DNA of 64,000 nt. Source: Clavaria fumosa (Eukaryota; Basidiomycota; Agaricomycetes; Agaricales; Clavariaceae). The notes beneath the pieces were generated by a model that did no database searches, was not told the origin of the DNA, and worked only from the letters and a program-made list of their open reading frames with translations. Location of the stretch: contig OX637805.1 in the NCBI GenBank assembly GCA_951802425.1, forward strand, positions 992,001 through 1,056,000. The letters run 5' to 3'. Position numbers and translations under genes: made by a program. Shown in pieces: positions 1-11,176 of the stretch. Numbering within the stretch: position 1 is the stretch's first letter; every line of letters starts with the position of its first letter.

Positions 1-47
1 CCTTCCTCCTTTGTTTCTTGTGAACACTGTGCCATAGTTTACCCGTA

Positions 48-296
48 CATCAGGAAACCTCAAGTTTTCTTGACAATTTGGACCTTCTTACATGTCTTGA
101 TTGCACTTAATTGGTCTTGATTTGTTTCTTGACTGTCTTGAATCCTCAAATCAAGACAGATCAAGACAAAAAGTTCTTAATCAAGTAGGTCCATCTTCTC
201 GATTTGTCTTGACTAACTTGATTTTTCTGTCAAGACTATCAAGACAGAGTCAAGACAAAACAAGACAGCATCAAGAAAATTTGATGTTTCCTGATG
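48..296. mobile_element. MITE, Tc1/mariner type, 249 bp
   Basis: A short non-coding element bounded by terminal inverted repeats. Bases 48-73 match the reverse complement of 271-296 at 24 of 26 positions, both ends reading CATCAGGAAAC or its complement. A TA dinucleotide flanks it on each side (46-47 and 297-298), the target duplication typical of Tc1/mariner elements. The interior is full of TCTTGA in the left half and TCAAGA in the right half, so the whole element can fold into a long imperfect hairpin. No transposase is encoded, so it would need one in trans. The family name is inference from TIR and TA only. Confidence 0.8.
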
Positions 297-298
297 TA

Positions 299-647
299 GT
301 TAGTACTTATACAGTCGCTTCGCACTTGTAGGAGTTCACACGTTCTCTTTCTTACTGCGTGAACTCCAGCTTCGTTACTGGTGCGCCTGCGCTGTTGAAA
401 CTCACTTACTCAATGACCATCAAGGAGAGCAATGATATACCCTCATCAATCAGTATAAAAAGACAAAGGAGGGTTCAGGATGGCCTGCCCACAGCTACAT
501 TTATACCTATACTCCTGTCACCTAATGTTGGTCCATCAAGCAATTAGTCAGTCTTTATGACATAGGGCAGGTAGCAAATTGTAAACAAAAGTAAACATTA
601 ACACTGACAACCACAACTGTACTGTGCGGCACAGTAACAGCGGGGCG
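299..647. other. intergenic, upstream of SAP30BP
   Basis: No supported gene. The stretch lies between the MITE and the SAP30BP start codon and presumably carries that gene's promoter. I see no convincing TATA box. Confidence 0.4.
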
Positions 648-1802
648 ATGGAAGGCATCGTCGCCTACGATGTCGACTCCCAAAGCGATTCGGAAGAACT
701 CGCCGCAGCCCGCCTAGTCCACAACGGCGACGACGACGACCGGCCACCGCCGGTGAAGAGCGCTGCGAGGCACACCGCAAACGTGAGCGTCTTCGTCTCC
801 CTCCGTCGTCGCCGTTCGCACAGGTCATCCGATCAGCAGATAATCGTGCGTCGGACTGCGCCGTCGCAGAGTCGGCCCCGCGCGCACGTGTCCGACTACT
901 TCACCGACGACGAACCGCGTGAGACCCCGTCGTCCTTGTCATCAGCCCCCGCTGCTCCCACTGCTCCCACTTCTCCCGATCCGTCCTCCTCCTCTACCCG
1001 CCCAGACGCCGCAGGTCTCGACGAACTAGCGCGGACGCGCGAGCTGCTGCGTCCACCATCCACGCCGGGTGTCGACGACTGGGGCATCCCACCAGAGACC
1101 TCGGAGCCGTGTGACCCCGCTATCAAGGTCAGAATAATTTATCCCCTCTAAAATTTTACTCATGGTGGTGCCAAAGACGAAACTGGCTCACTTCCGTGCG
1201 CTCAAGCGAGACCCTGTCCACCCGATGCATTTCAATGACTCGCTCATGTCAAACCGATCGTTCCGCAATCCGCACCTCTACGCGAAGCTCGTCGAGTTCG
1301 TGGACGTGGACGAGCGCACAACTAACTTCCCGAAGGAGCTATGGGATCCGCACGACGTCAAGGAAGAGTGGTTTGCGGACAAAATCGGTACGTTTTTACT
1401 GTGGCCGCGAGCGCCACCGCTGCTGCGTGCAAGGACGCTTGTTCATTCCGTGTTCGCATCGCATCTGCAAATTCACGGGCGTGTTGCCACTTTGCGTTCG
1501 GCGCTACAAATCCCCGCCGGCTGGTCATTCCTTCTCGTCCTCTGCTTCTCTTCTGCGTTTGAACCGTAATGGATGCTTTTCCGGTTTGTACAATGCAAGC
1601 CGAGGTCCAGAAAATGCGGTCGGAGCAGCAAGCAGCCGTCAAGGCACAAACCCCACGAACACACGTTGAATTCACATTACCGAAACACTCATCGTCCCGT
1701 CGATTGTCCGAGAGAGAAAGAGAAAGCGGGAAGAAGAAAGACAAACGCTTCCAGCCGTATGGACACGCCGAACATCAGCAAAAAAAGGATATACTACATT
1801 AG
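648..1802 (+). CDS. SAP30BP: SAP30-binding protein (HCNGP family)
   Basis: Nuclear HCNGP-family protein; in animals it binds the SAP30 corepressor and takes part in splicing of short introns. Three exons: 648-1127, 1177-1387, 1600-1802, giving 297 residues. The start at 648 yields [17 protein letters not shown], the acidic N-terminus typical of the family. A Ser/Pro-rich spacer follows. The HCNGP core spans roughly residues 160-230, with [28 protein letters not shown] and [17 protein letters not shown]. The C-terminus is basic and Lys/Arg/Gln-rich. The 48-nt first intron joins DPAIK to TKLAHF exactly where the family is continuous. It is transcribed away from the MITE. The role in this fungus is inferred from the family. 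Confidence 0.88.
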
Positions 1803-3278
1803 ACAACATAGTTGTGGTAGGGCTGTAGCTAGCTCCAATATATATAGACTCCATAGATCATGATGCCAGATCCATAGGATGTCACAGTACATGGTAGTTA
1901 CAGCCAATCTACTGTGTGTGGTGGTTGTTCCAACTTTGGGAGACAGGAGACATGAGGGAAGCAGTCTCAGGTCAGACTCAGAGTAGAAGGACACAAACTA
2001 AAGAAGATCAAAACCTAGGGAATTACATGGGTACAATCAGCTACTTATGTACAAGTTGTCAGGATTGCTTCCCTAAGCCATCCCAAAAGAGGTTGTGAAG
2101 CAAATGGGAGAGATCATTGGAAGGTCATGTGATCCACAAGAATCCAGGATATGTAATGGGGACTGGCAATCCCCACTAAAGCCACATGTCTGGAATGAGA
2201 TGGTGTGAGGGGTGCATAACAATAATCCCCATTCCACTCATCCTTTCTATCAGACTGGGTCTCACACAACTTAAAGGTAAGGTCATGATGACAATACTAA
2301 GATAAGGGGAAAAGAGTACAAAATAGGAAAGTCAATAGTACTTATAGCAAGAGCCTTGGGACTTCCTGGCATTCCCATGCATGGACCTCTCACATCATGT
2401 GATATGCAAAAGGCCTAGGTCATGTGACCTGGGTATTATGTAAGCTGGCTCCCATCCAGGTCATGTGACTTGTCCACAACCTTCTCACAACCTTCTTCCA
2501 CTACTTATTGGTGGCTTACATAAGTGATCCTAACATCACCCTCTCAAGGCTGGGCATCTCAACCTGCCAACTCTGCTTTGTCAGGGTGTTGCCAGAAGAA
2601 GTCCTTGAGCACCTGAGTGACATTGGTGAGGTTCTGGCAAGGCTCCCAAGTGTTCTCCTCAGCAGGGTAGGTACACATCAGGGGAACATTTCACATGTTT
2701 CATGAGATACTAATGCTTGTGTGTGTGCAGGAAGACAATGATTAATGTGGTAGCACACCTCTAATCAATGTCTCTCAGCTGTCCAAGCTGTTTCTTCCTC
2801 CATCATTCCTCCCTGTCCTCTTCCACTTTGATAGTCTTGTACTGTTCAAAGTAGTTGAGGATGTTGTGTACAGCAGCAACAGAGATCCCTGTATAGGTCA
2901 AGATCTGTTCCTGGGTGAGGATTGCTGACAGTCAAATGGCTATCCAGCAAATCTCTGGAGATATAGCACTTCTTACAGCCATCAGGGAGATGTTGTGATG
3001 GTTGAACATTGAATGAGAGTGAGCACCTAGAGAGCATGTGTCAGTTGAAAACTGCAGACAAATAAAATTCAGAATTTCAATGTCAGACTAATTTTACATG
3101 ATAGTGCTGTTCCATGTGATTGCATTGCACTAACTTTCACATTGATTGGCCCAGTCATCATCGAGGAATTGCAATGCCGATGTATCACCATTTGAGAAGT
3201 CATGTTTTTTTTTTATGTGTAAGCTGAGCCGAAAACGACAGTAAGTTGTCTTGCAAAAAATGGAATGGAGAAATAAGT
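1803..3278. other. gene-poor 1.5 kb with TCATGTGA motifs
   Basis: No gene is supported. The segment lies between the convergent 3' ends of SAP30BP and the kinase gene, so it is not an obvious promoter. TCATGTGA-type octamers cluster between about 2120 and 2470. Base composition and scattered short frames suggest degenerate repeat or transposon DNA, but no domain can be recognised. Confidence 0.35.
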
Positions 3279-4904
3279 CTATTGCAATGGTTCGCGGCTA
3301 CTAGAAAGCCTATTCAAGTGGATATATACATCAGTGCCAAAGCCATCCATCGAGATTAACCGCAGATCGCCCCCGAAGTATCTCGCGTACTACATTGAAG
3401 TGAGTCAGAGCAATTTCCGTGAAAGCCAGCGAGAAACCATACCAGTCGCGAGAGCGGCAGCCCATAACCAAATCCAGCCATAGGTGCCTTGAAATCGCTC
3501 GCTTGAAAATCCTGATCAATCCTTTGACCTTCCATAGTTGTGTACATGTAGGTCCATATGAGAGGGATCGCACTTCTAGGGATGCCACCGCCCTCATCCG
3601 AAATCTTGATCGTAATATCTTCTTTGCCTTCCACAACGATGACTTTAATAGGGGGGAATCGATTTTCCTGATCGGTTCCGAGATGTTCCACCACAGCACG
3701 GAGGGAATTTTTGAGAAGCTCAAAGCAGATATGAGAGAGGTGGCCAGGCACGTAGGGGAATGTCACATGCTTCGGGCAGATGAGCTGGACTGGTGGGCCC
3801 TTGAACATAGCGTAATGTTCCTCGCACACGAACCGGGCATTCTCAATTGCCTCCTGAACAATATCATGGACATTCTGTTGTATCGGTGAGCCAACGACGA
3901 CGACGAATCCAATTTGCAGGGCGTACCGCTTTAGTACATATGATGCCCACATAGTTTTGATGCGGTTGTTGCGTATTCAATGCTATGTCTACAGAATGAC
4001 TGCTGACGCAAAATTGGCCGGAATAAGAACGGACGCACGTTGTCCAATCAAAAATCGAATGCCTATCCGAGACATATAGAATCGATCCAACCAAGCTTGG
4101 ATATCCACGCCGATGTTCTGGGCATTATGCGTCCGTTTCCATTCCAGCACGCCCTGCGCCACTGTAGTCACAGTGGGATCGTGTCGCTTTTTGATAGCCT
4201 CCAAGGCTCTGGTGAAACGTTTGTTGTAATCATGTACGGGGGGAGGCCAATTGAAGCCAGGAGTCTCGGCATAATATCTACAATAAACCAGTTAAAATAT
4301 TTTTTCAGAAAATTAGCCCCCCCTGACCGTCGTGTTATGGGTACGCGAAGTTTTGCAACACCGCTGCCATTGCTGTTGACAGAGTCGGGCTGGCTGTTGC
4401 CTACACCGTAGCCATAGATGTGAGGACCATCTAGAACATCCTCAAGCGTCAAATTCGGCTTCGACTGCGGGAAGGAGCTCTCTGTTTGTCGAGATGCCAT
4501 CAACGCCTGCCTGACATCGTTCGGCAGCTTGATAGGGGGGAAAGATATTAATTCCTGCGCACGTAACAAAGGCGTCAGCGGCTTCGCACAGAGGAAAAGT
4601 ATCACATACGTCAAATGATTGTGCATACCAATTCTTGACCTTCTTGATTGAACTCATGTTGCTGAGATTGTACGGAAGCTCATCCAATTCCTTTACTCGA
4701 TGTGCCAATCTAACCGGTAGTTCTTCTGTTAGAACGAAAGATTGATCCTAGTATCCCTTTCATATAGTGCAGTTACAGACCTGCTAGAAATTGGCTACCC
4801 TTGAGTAGCGTGCCTTGACTAGGGTTTTGCCCGAATAATACCATCTGTTGCAATGAGACTAGTGTCCATGAGTCCCTCGGAGGAAAGTTCAAGTCAAAAT
4901 TCAT
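3279..4904 (-). CDS. mitochondrial pyruvate dehydrogenase kinase family protein
   Basis: Protein kinase of the GHKL (histidine-kinase-like) fold that phosphorylates and inactivates the E1 subunit of the mitochondrial pyruvate (or branched-chain ketoacid) dehydrogenase complex. Seven exons on the minus strand: 4904-4781, 4725-4610, 4554-4328, 4277-4039, 3988-3927, 3874-3443, 3389-3279; 436 residues, normal for the family. The N-terminal BCDHK domain has [16 protein letters not shown] and [15 protein letters not shown]. The ATP site shows the N-box [11 protein letters not shown], the G1 box DEGGGIPR and the G2 box [10 protein letters not shown]. All splice phases agree. The ATG at 4904 leaves a short leader, so an upstream exon with a longer transit peptide is possible. 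PDK is favoured over BCKDK, but the substrate is not proven. Confidence 0.92.
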
Positions 4905-5319
4905 GGCAAATCACCACCGGTCTGAGGAAACGATGCAAAGTGATGGATCTTCTCCCAGAGACTCGGCGTTATGCGGAAGCCTGCCGACATGGCTGAAGAT
5001 GAGGAGCCAGCATGTGTATAGCGGAGCGGAGACTTACGAGCCGGAACATCCGGAACCCACCAAGGTCACATGACATCAAGTCACATGACATCAAGACTGC
5101 CATTGGGTATTCATCTCGTCTTTCCAGCCAAATTGTAGGTGGATGTGGTAATAGGAAGTAGGTCTAATGGGTACAGATTGTGTCTACATTTTGGGGGAGA
5201 GAGGCGTCCGCATCATGCTCCTGTCTATGGTGTGCCCATGGCCAGAAGCTGGTCACAAGGTTGTTTTGAATCGTATGCTGGTGCACTTGCTAGTGCGGAC
5301 ACCTGCCGCAGCCATCCAA
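4905..5319. promoter_or_regulatory. divergent promoter PDK / GPI8
   Basis: A 415-bp interval between two divergently transcribed genes. It contains an exact 15-bp tandem duplication at 5065-5079 and 5080-5094. Each unit carries TCACATGA, a near-palindromic site resembling the CACRTG core bound by bHLH factors. An alternative upstream GPI8 start codon (5275) falls in its right edge. Confidence 0.45.
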
Positions 5320-6944
5320 ATGTTCATCTCGTCGCTGCTCTGCATATGGGTCTGGGCTAGCATCGCGCTCGCGGTCACCGCCGCGGACCCTCACCAAGAC
5401 GCCGTGCAGCACTTCTTCCGCAAGCATGGCACCGTTTCCACCTCGAAGCACACGAATAACTGGGCTGTGCTGGTGTGCTCTTCCCGATACTGGTTCAATT
5501 ATCGGGTGAGAGCGTATTGCTCGCGGGCCCCATTGTCGTGATCTTGCCGGGGCGCTGACTCTCATTCAATGCAGCATATGGCGAACACCCTCGGGATGTA
5601 GGTCGTTGTTGCTGCCGGCTTTAATCATGAATACGGGCTACCCTGTCGATGCTCACCTACAGGTACCGCACCGTCAAACGCCTTGGTATACCCGACTCGA
5701 ACATAATTCTGATGCTCGCGGACGACGTGGCGTGCAACCCGCGCAATACGTTCCCTGGGAGTGTGTACTCGAGCAAGACGCGCCACCTCGATCTGTATGG
5801 TGACAGCATCGAGGTCGACTACCGCGGCTATGAGGTCACCGTTGAAAATCTCATACGTGTCTTGACTGGTAGGTGGAGATGACTAGTTGATTTCTTTGAG
5901 TTGATATTTGTTTTAGGCAGAGTAGAACCGTCCGTGCCGCGCTCTAAACGCCTCCTCTCGGACGAACGGTCTAACGTCTTTGTCTACATGACTGGACACG
6001 GCGGAAACGAATTCCTCAAGTTCCAGGACAACGAAGAGATCAACGCGTTTGATGTCGCGGATGCTTTCGAACAGATGTGGCAGAAGAAAAGGTGCAAAGC
6101 GTCTCTTCCTTACGCTGTTGCGCTCGCTGACTGAATCGTGATCAGATACAATGAGATTTTCTTCATGATTGACACCTGCCAGGCTAACACCATGTACTCT
6201 AAACTCTATTCACCCAATATCCTAGCGACTGGATCTTCTCAGATCCACGAAAGCTCCTTTTCCGTGCGTGCCAATTTACTTATGACCTCTTTTGGGACCT
6301 CATCTCTTCGCCCTACCGCGCGCAGTTCGAGAATGACTATGACATCGGCGTGGCCGTAATTGACAGCTACACCCATTTCGTACTCGAATTCATGGAAAGC
6401 ATCAACAAGACCAGCCGTCTCTCTATGCAGGATCTTGTCCGTATTCTGCCTTTCCCGTCATCCGGCGCCAATCCAACGTTCTTTTCTTTCCTTTCAGTTC
6501 GATTCATACACGTTCGAAAAGATCCACTCTCATGCGGGCGTCCGTTCAGACCTCTTCAGACGTCCACTCAACGAGACGCTCATCACAGACTTCTTCGGCG
6601 GTGTTGCGCACGCCGAGATTTACCCGGCGGCGGACCCGCCAACAATCGCGAAGGGGATGACAGTAGATGGGGATGACAGCCGCGACGGTGACGCCCTGCG
6701 GGAAACTTCACGGGAGGCAGCAACACTGACCGACCAGAATCCGGAGCCGAATGCGGCGGCGGCGGCGATGGCGACTGGGTCATTATCATCATCATTGCAC
6801 GCGCCGTTGTCATCTTATGCGGTTTTCTTTGCGCTGTATGAAGGAACGACAGACTTTGCCGGGAACGCGCGCTGGGCGGCATGGAGAGCGTGGAGCACAG
6901 TTGCCCTGTTGATACTGCTTGTTGCCCGGGTGGCGAAGAAATGA
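5320..6944 (+). CDS. GPI8: GPI-anchor transamidase catalytic subunit
   Basis: Caspase-like cysteine protease (C13 clan) of the ER GPI-transamidase. It cleaves the C-terminal signal of precursor proteins and attaches the GPI anchor. Seven exons: 5320-5505, 5575-5597, 5663-5868, 5917-6091, 6146-6263, 6326-6436, 6498-6944; 421 residues. The start at 5320 gives a clean signal peptide ([18 protein letters not shown]); 5275 is an in-frame alternative. The catalytic dyad is visible: His166 in [11 protein letters not shown] and Cys208 in [14 protein letters not shown]. The family motif LITDFFGGV follows. The Ser/Ala-rich tail ends in one hydrophobic segment and RVAKK, consistent with a membrane-anchored ER luminal enzyme. 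Exon 2 is only 23 nt, but both flanking phases fit. Confidence 0.93.
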
Positions 6945-7943
6945 TCAACAGGTCCTTTTTTTCGGTGATGATGATCTGCAATGAGATCATTGCAGTGCAA
7001 GGGATGCTAACTATCAACTCGTGCGTCCCTCACTGCTCAGGCCGTCCATCAACAATGACGGCCGTGGTGTTACTTTAAGCGCTGCAGCGCGCAAGGCAAG
7101 CTGTAAGCTCAGGCCCGGAAAACCCGGAGTGCAAAAATAGTAGATCTCGCATCTACTCGTGTCCTGCCAGTGATCTTCATCGGAGCGCCCGAGGGTCGTG
7201 CCCGCAGCACAATTCTCTCAGGCTTTTCTTCCCTGCGTCCACATTGACGCGGTTGCAGTCAGATGGAGCACGCTGGCACACACATTTAGCCCCAGCGGTG
7301 TCTCAGCAGACCCGAATAGGCAATGTCTCACCGCTGTAATAAGCCTTTTCTTTTTACCACGCGACCATGTCCAAATAAGGGTATTATCACGTGATGCCAC
7401 GTTGGTGGCGCTGTGATGTCCATCGGAATGACGCAGATGGGACCTTTTCAGATCAACGCCGAGATGCACCCATCCAGCATTCGTCGCAGTAACCAAGTTG
7501 CACACCTTTATTCGGACTCAGACTAGTCCTAATCTCACCGAGGATCACCTCAGGTACTCCATATCTTTTGATGTGGACGTCGGACAAGTTGTCGGACTTC
7601 TCGAGGCCCTTGGCGTACAAGTCCAGAAAAAAAGTCTAAGTGAAAAGAGGGAGAAGCGTTTTACGGCAGTGCAAGAAGCTCTCGTTATGGCGAACCAGGC
7701 GTGCGTCTTTTCACGACTGGTCGTGTATTCTATCCACTTTACCCCGGTTGTGATGGGACCATTTCCGAAACGAGGGGCGGTAATTTCTAAGCATGCGGAT
7801 ATGGCAAAGGCCGTAAAAGGCGATGCCGGCGGTAAGTGCGTGGGAATAGAAGCGGCGTAAGAATCAGGGTCCCTGCCCTGCCAACTGAAATCGTATAAAA
7901 GCCGTGATCAATCTTATAACTCCTCTTCGTTCCCGTCTCCCAC
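6945..7943. promoter_or_regulatory. TUP1 upstream region
   Basis: A 1-kb interval without a recognisable gene, upstream of TUP1. It contains the palindrome TCACGTGA at 7387-7394 and a TATAAAA box at about 7895, roughly 50 bp before the start codon. An unassigned 120-codon frame at 7498-7860 has no family resemblance that I recognise. Confidence 0.45.
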
Positions 7944-10594
7944 ATGTCATCCACCATATACAATGTGAGTCTCCAACTCTTCTCCTCACGCTCTCCTGCC
8001 CGTTGTGCACGGCTTCTGCACCTCTACCGTCGTTGGCACCGGACGTTCAATCTTGCAACTATAAAGAAAGACGTTCTGTGCCGCATCTGGGGCGGGCCAC
8101 TTTTCACTTCGTTTTTCCGCCGTCCATGCATGGATCATCCTGAATTTGGCTGCATCCGATTCTGACCATTGAATGCTATCTGCAGCATCGGAGTCTTCAG
8201 CCAAGTGGACCTCCTACACAGGGCCCAAGCCAGCCACACTCACACGCCAGATTCAACGAAGCATTTGACATCATTAGGCAGGAATTCGACGGCCTCGTCG
8301 CAGAAGTTAATCTTATTCGCGGCCAGAGAGAGGATTATGATTCCAAAGGTGCGTGGCGTATACCTCCACTGCTCACGCCACGTTCTTATTTTGCTCGGCT
8401 CTGGCTGTATTACTTCTCTTATCGTTTATCAGTCACATCCCAAGTCAACGAGCTCAACATCATCCGCCAATCGTTGTACGATCTCGAAGCTCAACATCGC
8501 AAAGTTTGTCAACAGTACGAAGAGGAGCTCAGCCGTTTGAGATCCGAAGTGCACGCTCTGCGCTCAAATTTGCCTGGAGGGGCTCCACCTCACCCCGTCA
8601 TGGGTCCAGGCTCTATCGGCCCGCAAGGTGGCGCCGGACCACCTCAGGGCGTCGCAGGTGGACTCCCAGGACCGCAAGGGCCTTACAACGACCCTTACTA
8701 CACCAGGGAAAGGGATAGAGAGCCACGTGGAAGGGATAGAGACTTAGATCGAGAGCACGAGCGTGAACGAGACATGCGGGAACGCGATCGCGACCGTGAT
8801 AGAGATCGGGATCGCGACATGCGAGACGCGAAGCGTATCAAAGCGGCTGAGCGCATGAAGGTGGATCGTCCAGGTAATGATTCCTCCGTGCTCTTCCTTA
8901 TCTTCGCCCAATTGCGTCACTTCTAGACCATTTCAGTCCGTCTATGGGCCCTGGACCATTGAACTCGAAATTGCCACCCGCACCAACGGGTGTTGGCCCT
9001 GGACTTCCTCCACCCCCCTCTGTACATGCCTCGTATTCAGGTGGGCCGGGCCCCGGACCTCCTCCAGATCAAATCCCAGGTCCTACCAACTCACTAGCGT
9101 CCATGGGTCAACCAGGTGCTGCGTTTTTTGACGAGCTTGATCCTCACAACGTGCCTCCTGAATTGAAGAAGGAGGGAAGCGATTGGTTCGCTGTCTTCAA
9201 TCCCAAGGTGAAACGTGTGCTCGATGTGAATCTCGTGCATACTTTGTTGCATGAAAGGTATGCCTCGGAGCTGGTCCAGCAATTCAACGATCTGTTAATG
9301 GGCCTCGTGTTTGCAGCGTAGTCTGTTGCGTTCGCTTTTCGGCTGATGGGAAGTTCCTTGCCACCGGCTGCAATCGGACTGCTCAGATTTACGATACTAA
9401 GACGGGCCAGAAGACTTGGTGTGTCTGACTTATACACGCATGTAAGGGCGCATTGCTTATACCCCCTCTAGCGTCCTCACAGACGAAACTGCGGCGAAGC
9501 CAGGCGACCTCTACATTCGCAGCGTTTGCTTCAGCCCTGATGGTAAACTACTCGCGACAGGCGCAGAAGACAAGCAAATCAGGGTTGGTTGTGTCTGGCG
9601 ACCGTTTTGTCCCCCCAGCTGACGGTCTGTATGCGCAGATTTGGGATATCGCCCGCAAAAAGATTTGCAAAGTGTTTGATGGTCATCAACAAGAAATCTA
9701 TTCGCTCGATTTCTCGCTGGATGGCCGCCTCATCGTGTCGGGATCGGGCGATAAGACAGCCCGTATCTGGGATATGCACCACAGCACCTCCAAGGTCCTC
9801 ACCATTAACGACCCTGACTCAGTCAACAATGACGCAGGAGTGACATCGGTGGCCATCTCGCCTAATGGACAGCTTGTCGCGGCGGGCAGCCTTGACACCA
9901 TCGTGCGCATATGGGAAGTGACCACCGGCGTCTTGGTCGAGCGCCTGCGTGGGCACAAGGATAGTGTGTACAGCGTCGCCTTCACTCCGGACGGGAAGGG
10001 ACTGGTCAGCGGGAGTCTGGACAAGACGCTCAAGTATTGGGACGTGAGCGGGTTGCTTAGGTCTCGGAAAGATAGTACGAGCGGTGGAGCCTCTGGGAGC
10101 GGCCCCGCGAACGGCAGCAGGAAGGACGAACATAAGTCTGGCAGCCAATGCACGATGAATTTCACTGGCCACAAAGTGCGATTTCTGCTTGTCCCTCTCT
10201 ATACGCAGCTCCTCATAAGAGCTCTGCGCTGGTTTCAGGATTATGTTCTGTCTGTGGCTCTGTCGCACGACGGCCAATGGGTTGTGTCTGGGTCGAAGGA
10301 CCGAGGCGTGCAGTTCTGGGACTCGCACACGGCGATAGTGCAGTGCATGCTTCAAGGACACAAAAATTCAGGTTCGTGCGGTCTGGCCTTTTGGCTGGTG
10401 TCAACGCCTGGTTGATTGCGGTGCTTTCTTCGTGCAGTCATCTCGATTGATCTCAGTCCAACCGGCAGCGTTCTTGCCACGGGAAGCGGGGATTGGCAGG
10501 CCCGAATATGTGAGTGTGCCGCATGCGCCTCACGATACTATTTTTGTACCCTCGCCGCTCACATTACCCCACAGGGAGTTATACCACCATATGA
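7944..10594 (+). CDS. TUP1: general transcriptional corepressor Tup1
   Basis: WD40 corepressor that acts with Ssn6/Cyc8 on chromatin. Ten exons: 7944-7964, 8186-8348, 8433-8873, 8927-9257, 9317-9418, 9472-9583, 9639-10175, 10239-10371, 10438-10509, 10575-10594; 643 residues. The N-terminal tetramerisation helix (Tup_N) reads [15 protein letters not shown] and [17 protein letters not shown] Pro/Gly linker and a strikingly Arg/Asp-rich stretch follow (about residues 155-200). The C-terminal half is a WD40 propeller with [29 protein letters not shown] and FWDSHTA. The last exon encodes only seven residues and completes ARIWSYTTI, matching the usual Tup1 ending. The first exon encodes seven residues, and a long first intron follows. 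Confidence 0.95.
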
Positions 10595-11176
10595 GTCGAC
10601 ACGAGGGTTCTTATCCTCGTTACTTCATTTGTCTGTATTGCGTACCTTTTTCTTTTCCCTTCTTTTACCCCGTCCCGGCATTTCTTGTATGTCTCATCAA
10701 TGTATCCCTCTACCCGTCGCTAATGTTTTCCATGCGCCCTCATCACTCGTTACGCTCATTTTTTTCCACGCCGTGCCTCTACCGTTACCAAATCACCGCA
10801 ATCACCGCTTACGGGGCAGAACGCCATGTGTATCGCCTCTCACGCTTGCTTTTGATGACCGCCTTGACTTGGGTATATGGGTGATTTCTCCTCGCAGGGC
10901 CATCGAGGGACGAACACGTTACGCTTAATGACACACACATGTGTTCACGAAACCAGGTCCGTGTTTTCGTGCCAAGATTGCCATTTTCATGATATGTACA
11001 AAAACCGGTCCCATGTGTCGCGCTTCAACCTATATATACTGTACCCCCCAGTTCATTTATCTTGGCGCGTGCCTGCAGGGATCCTTACCCGCATAAAAGC
11101 AGGCACCAGGTTGATGGGGTGATGCCACCGCTGTTGGGTAACTCGGATTCGTTATTCAAACAAAGGCAGGATCTCG
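10595..11176. other. convergent intergenic region
   Basis: Between the 3' ends of TUP1 and the L-fuconate dehydratase gene. It is pyrimidine-rich with long C/T tracts, consistent with 3' untranslated sequence. No gene, repeat or RNA was recognised. Confidence 0.4.

Noticed and set aside
7498..7860. 120-codon open frame in the TUP1 upstream region
   Set aside because: No family resemblance, no splice partner and a position in a promoter; probably chance.
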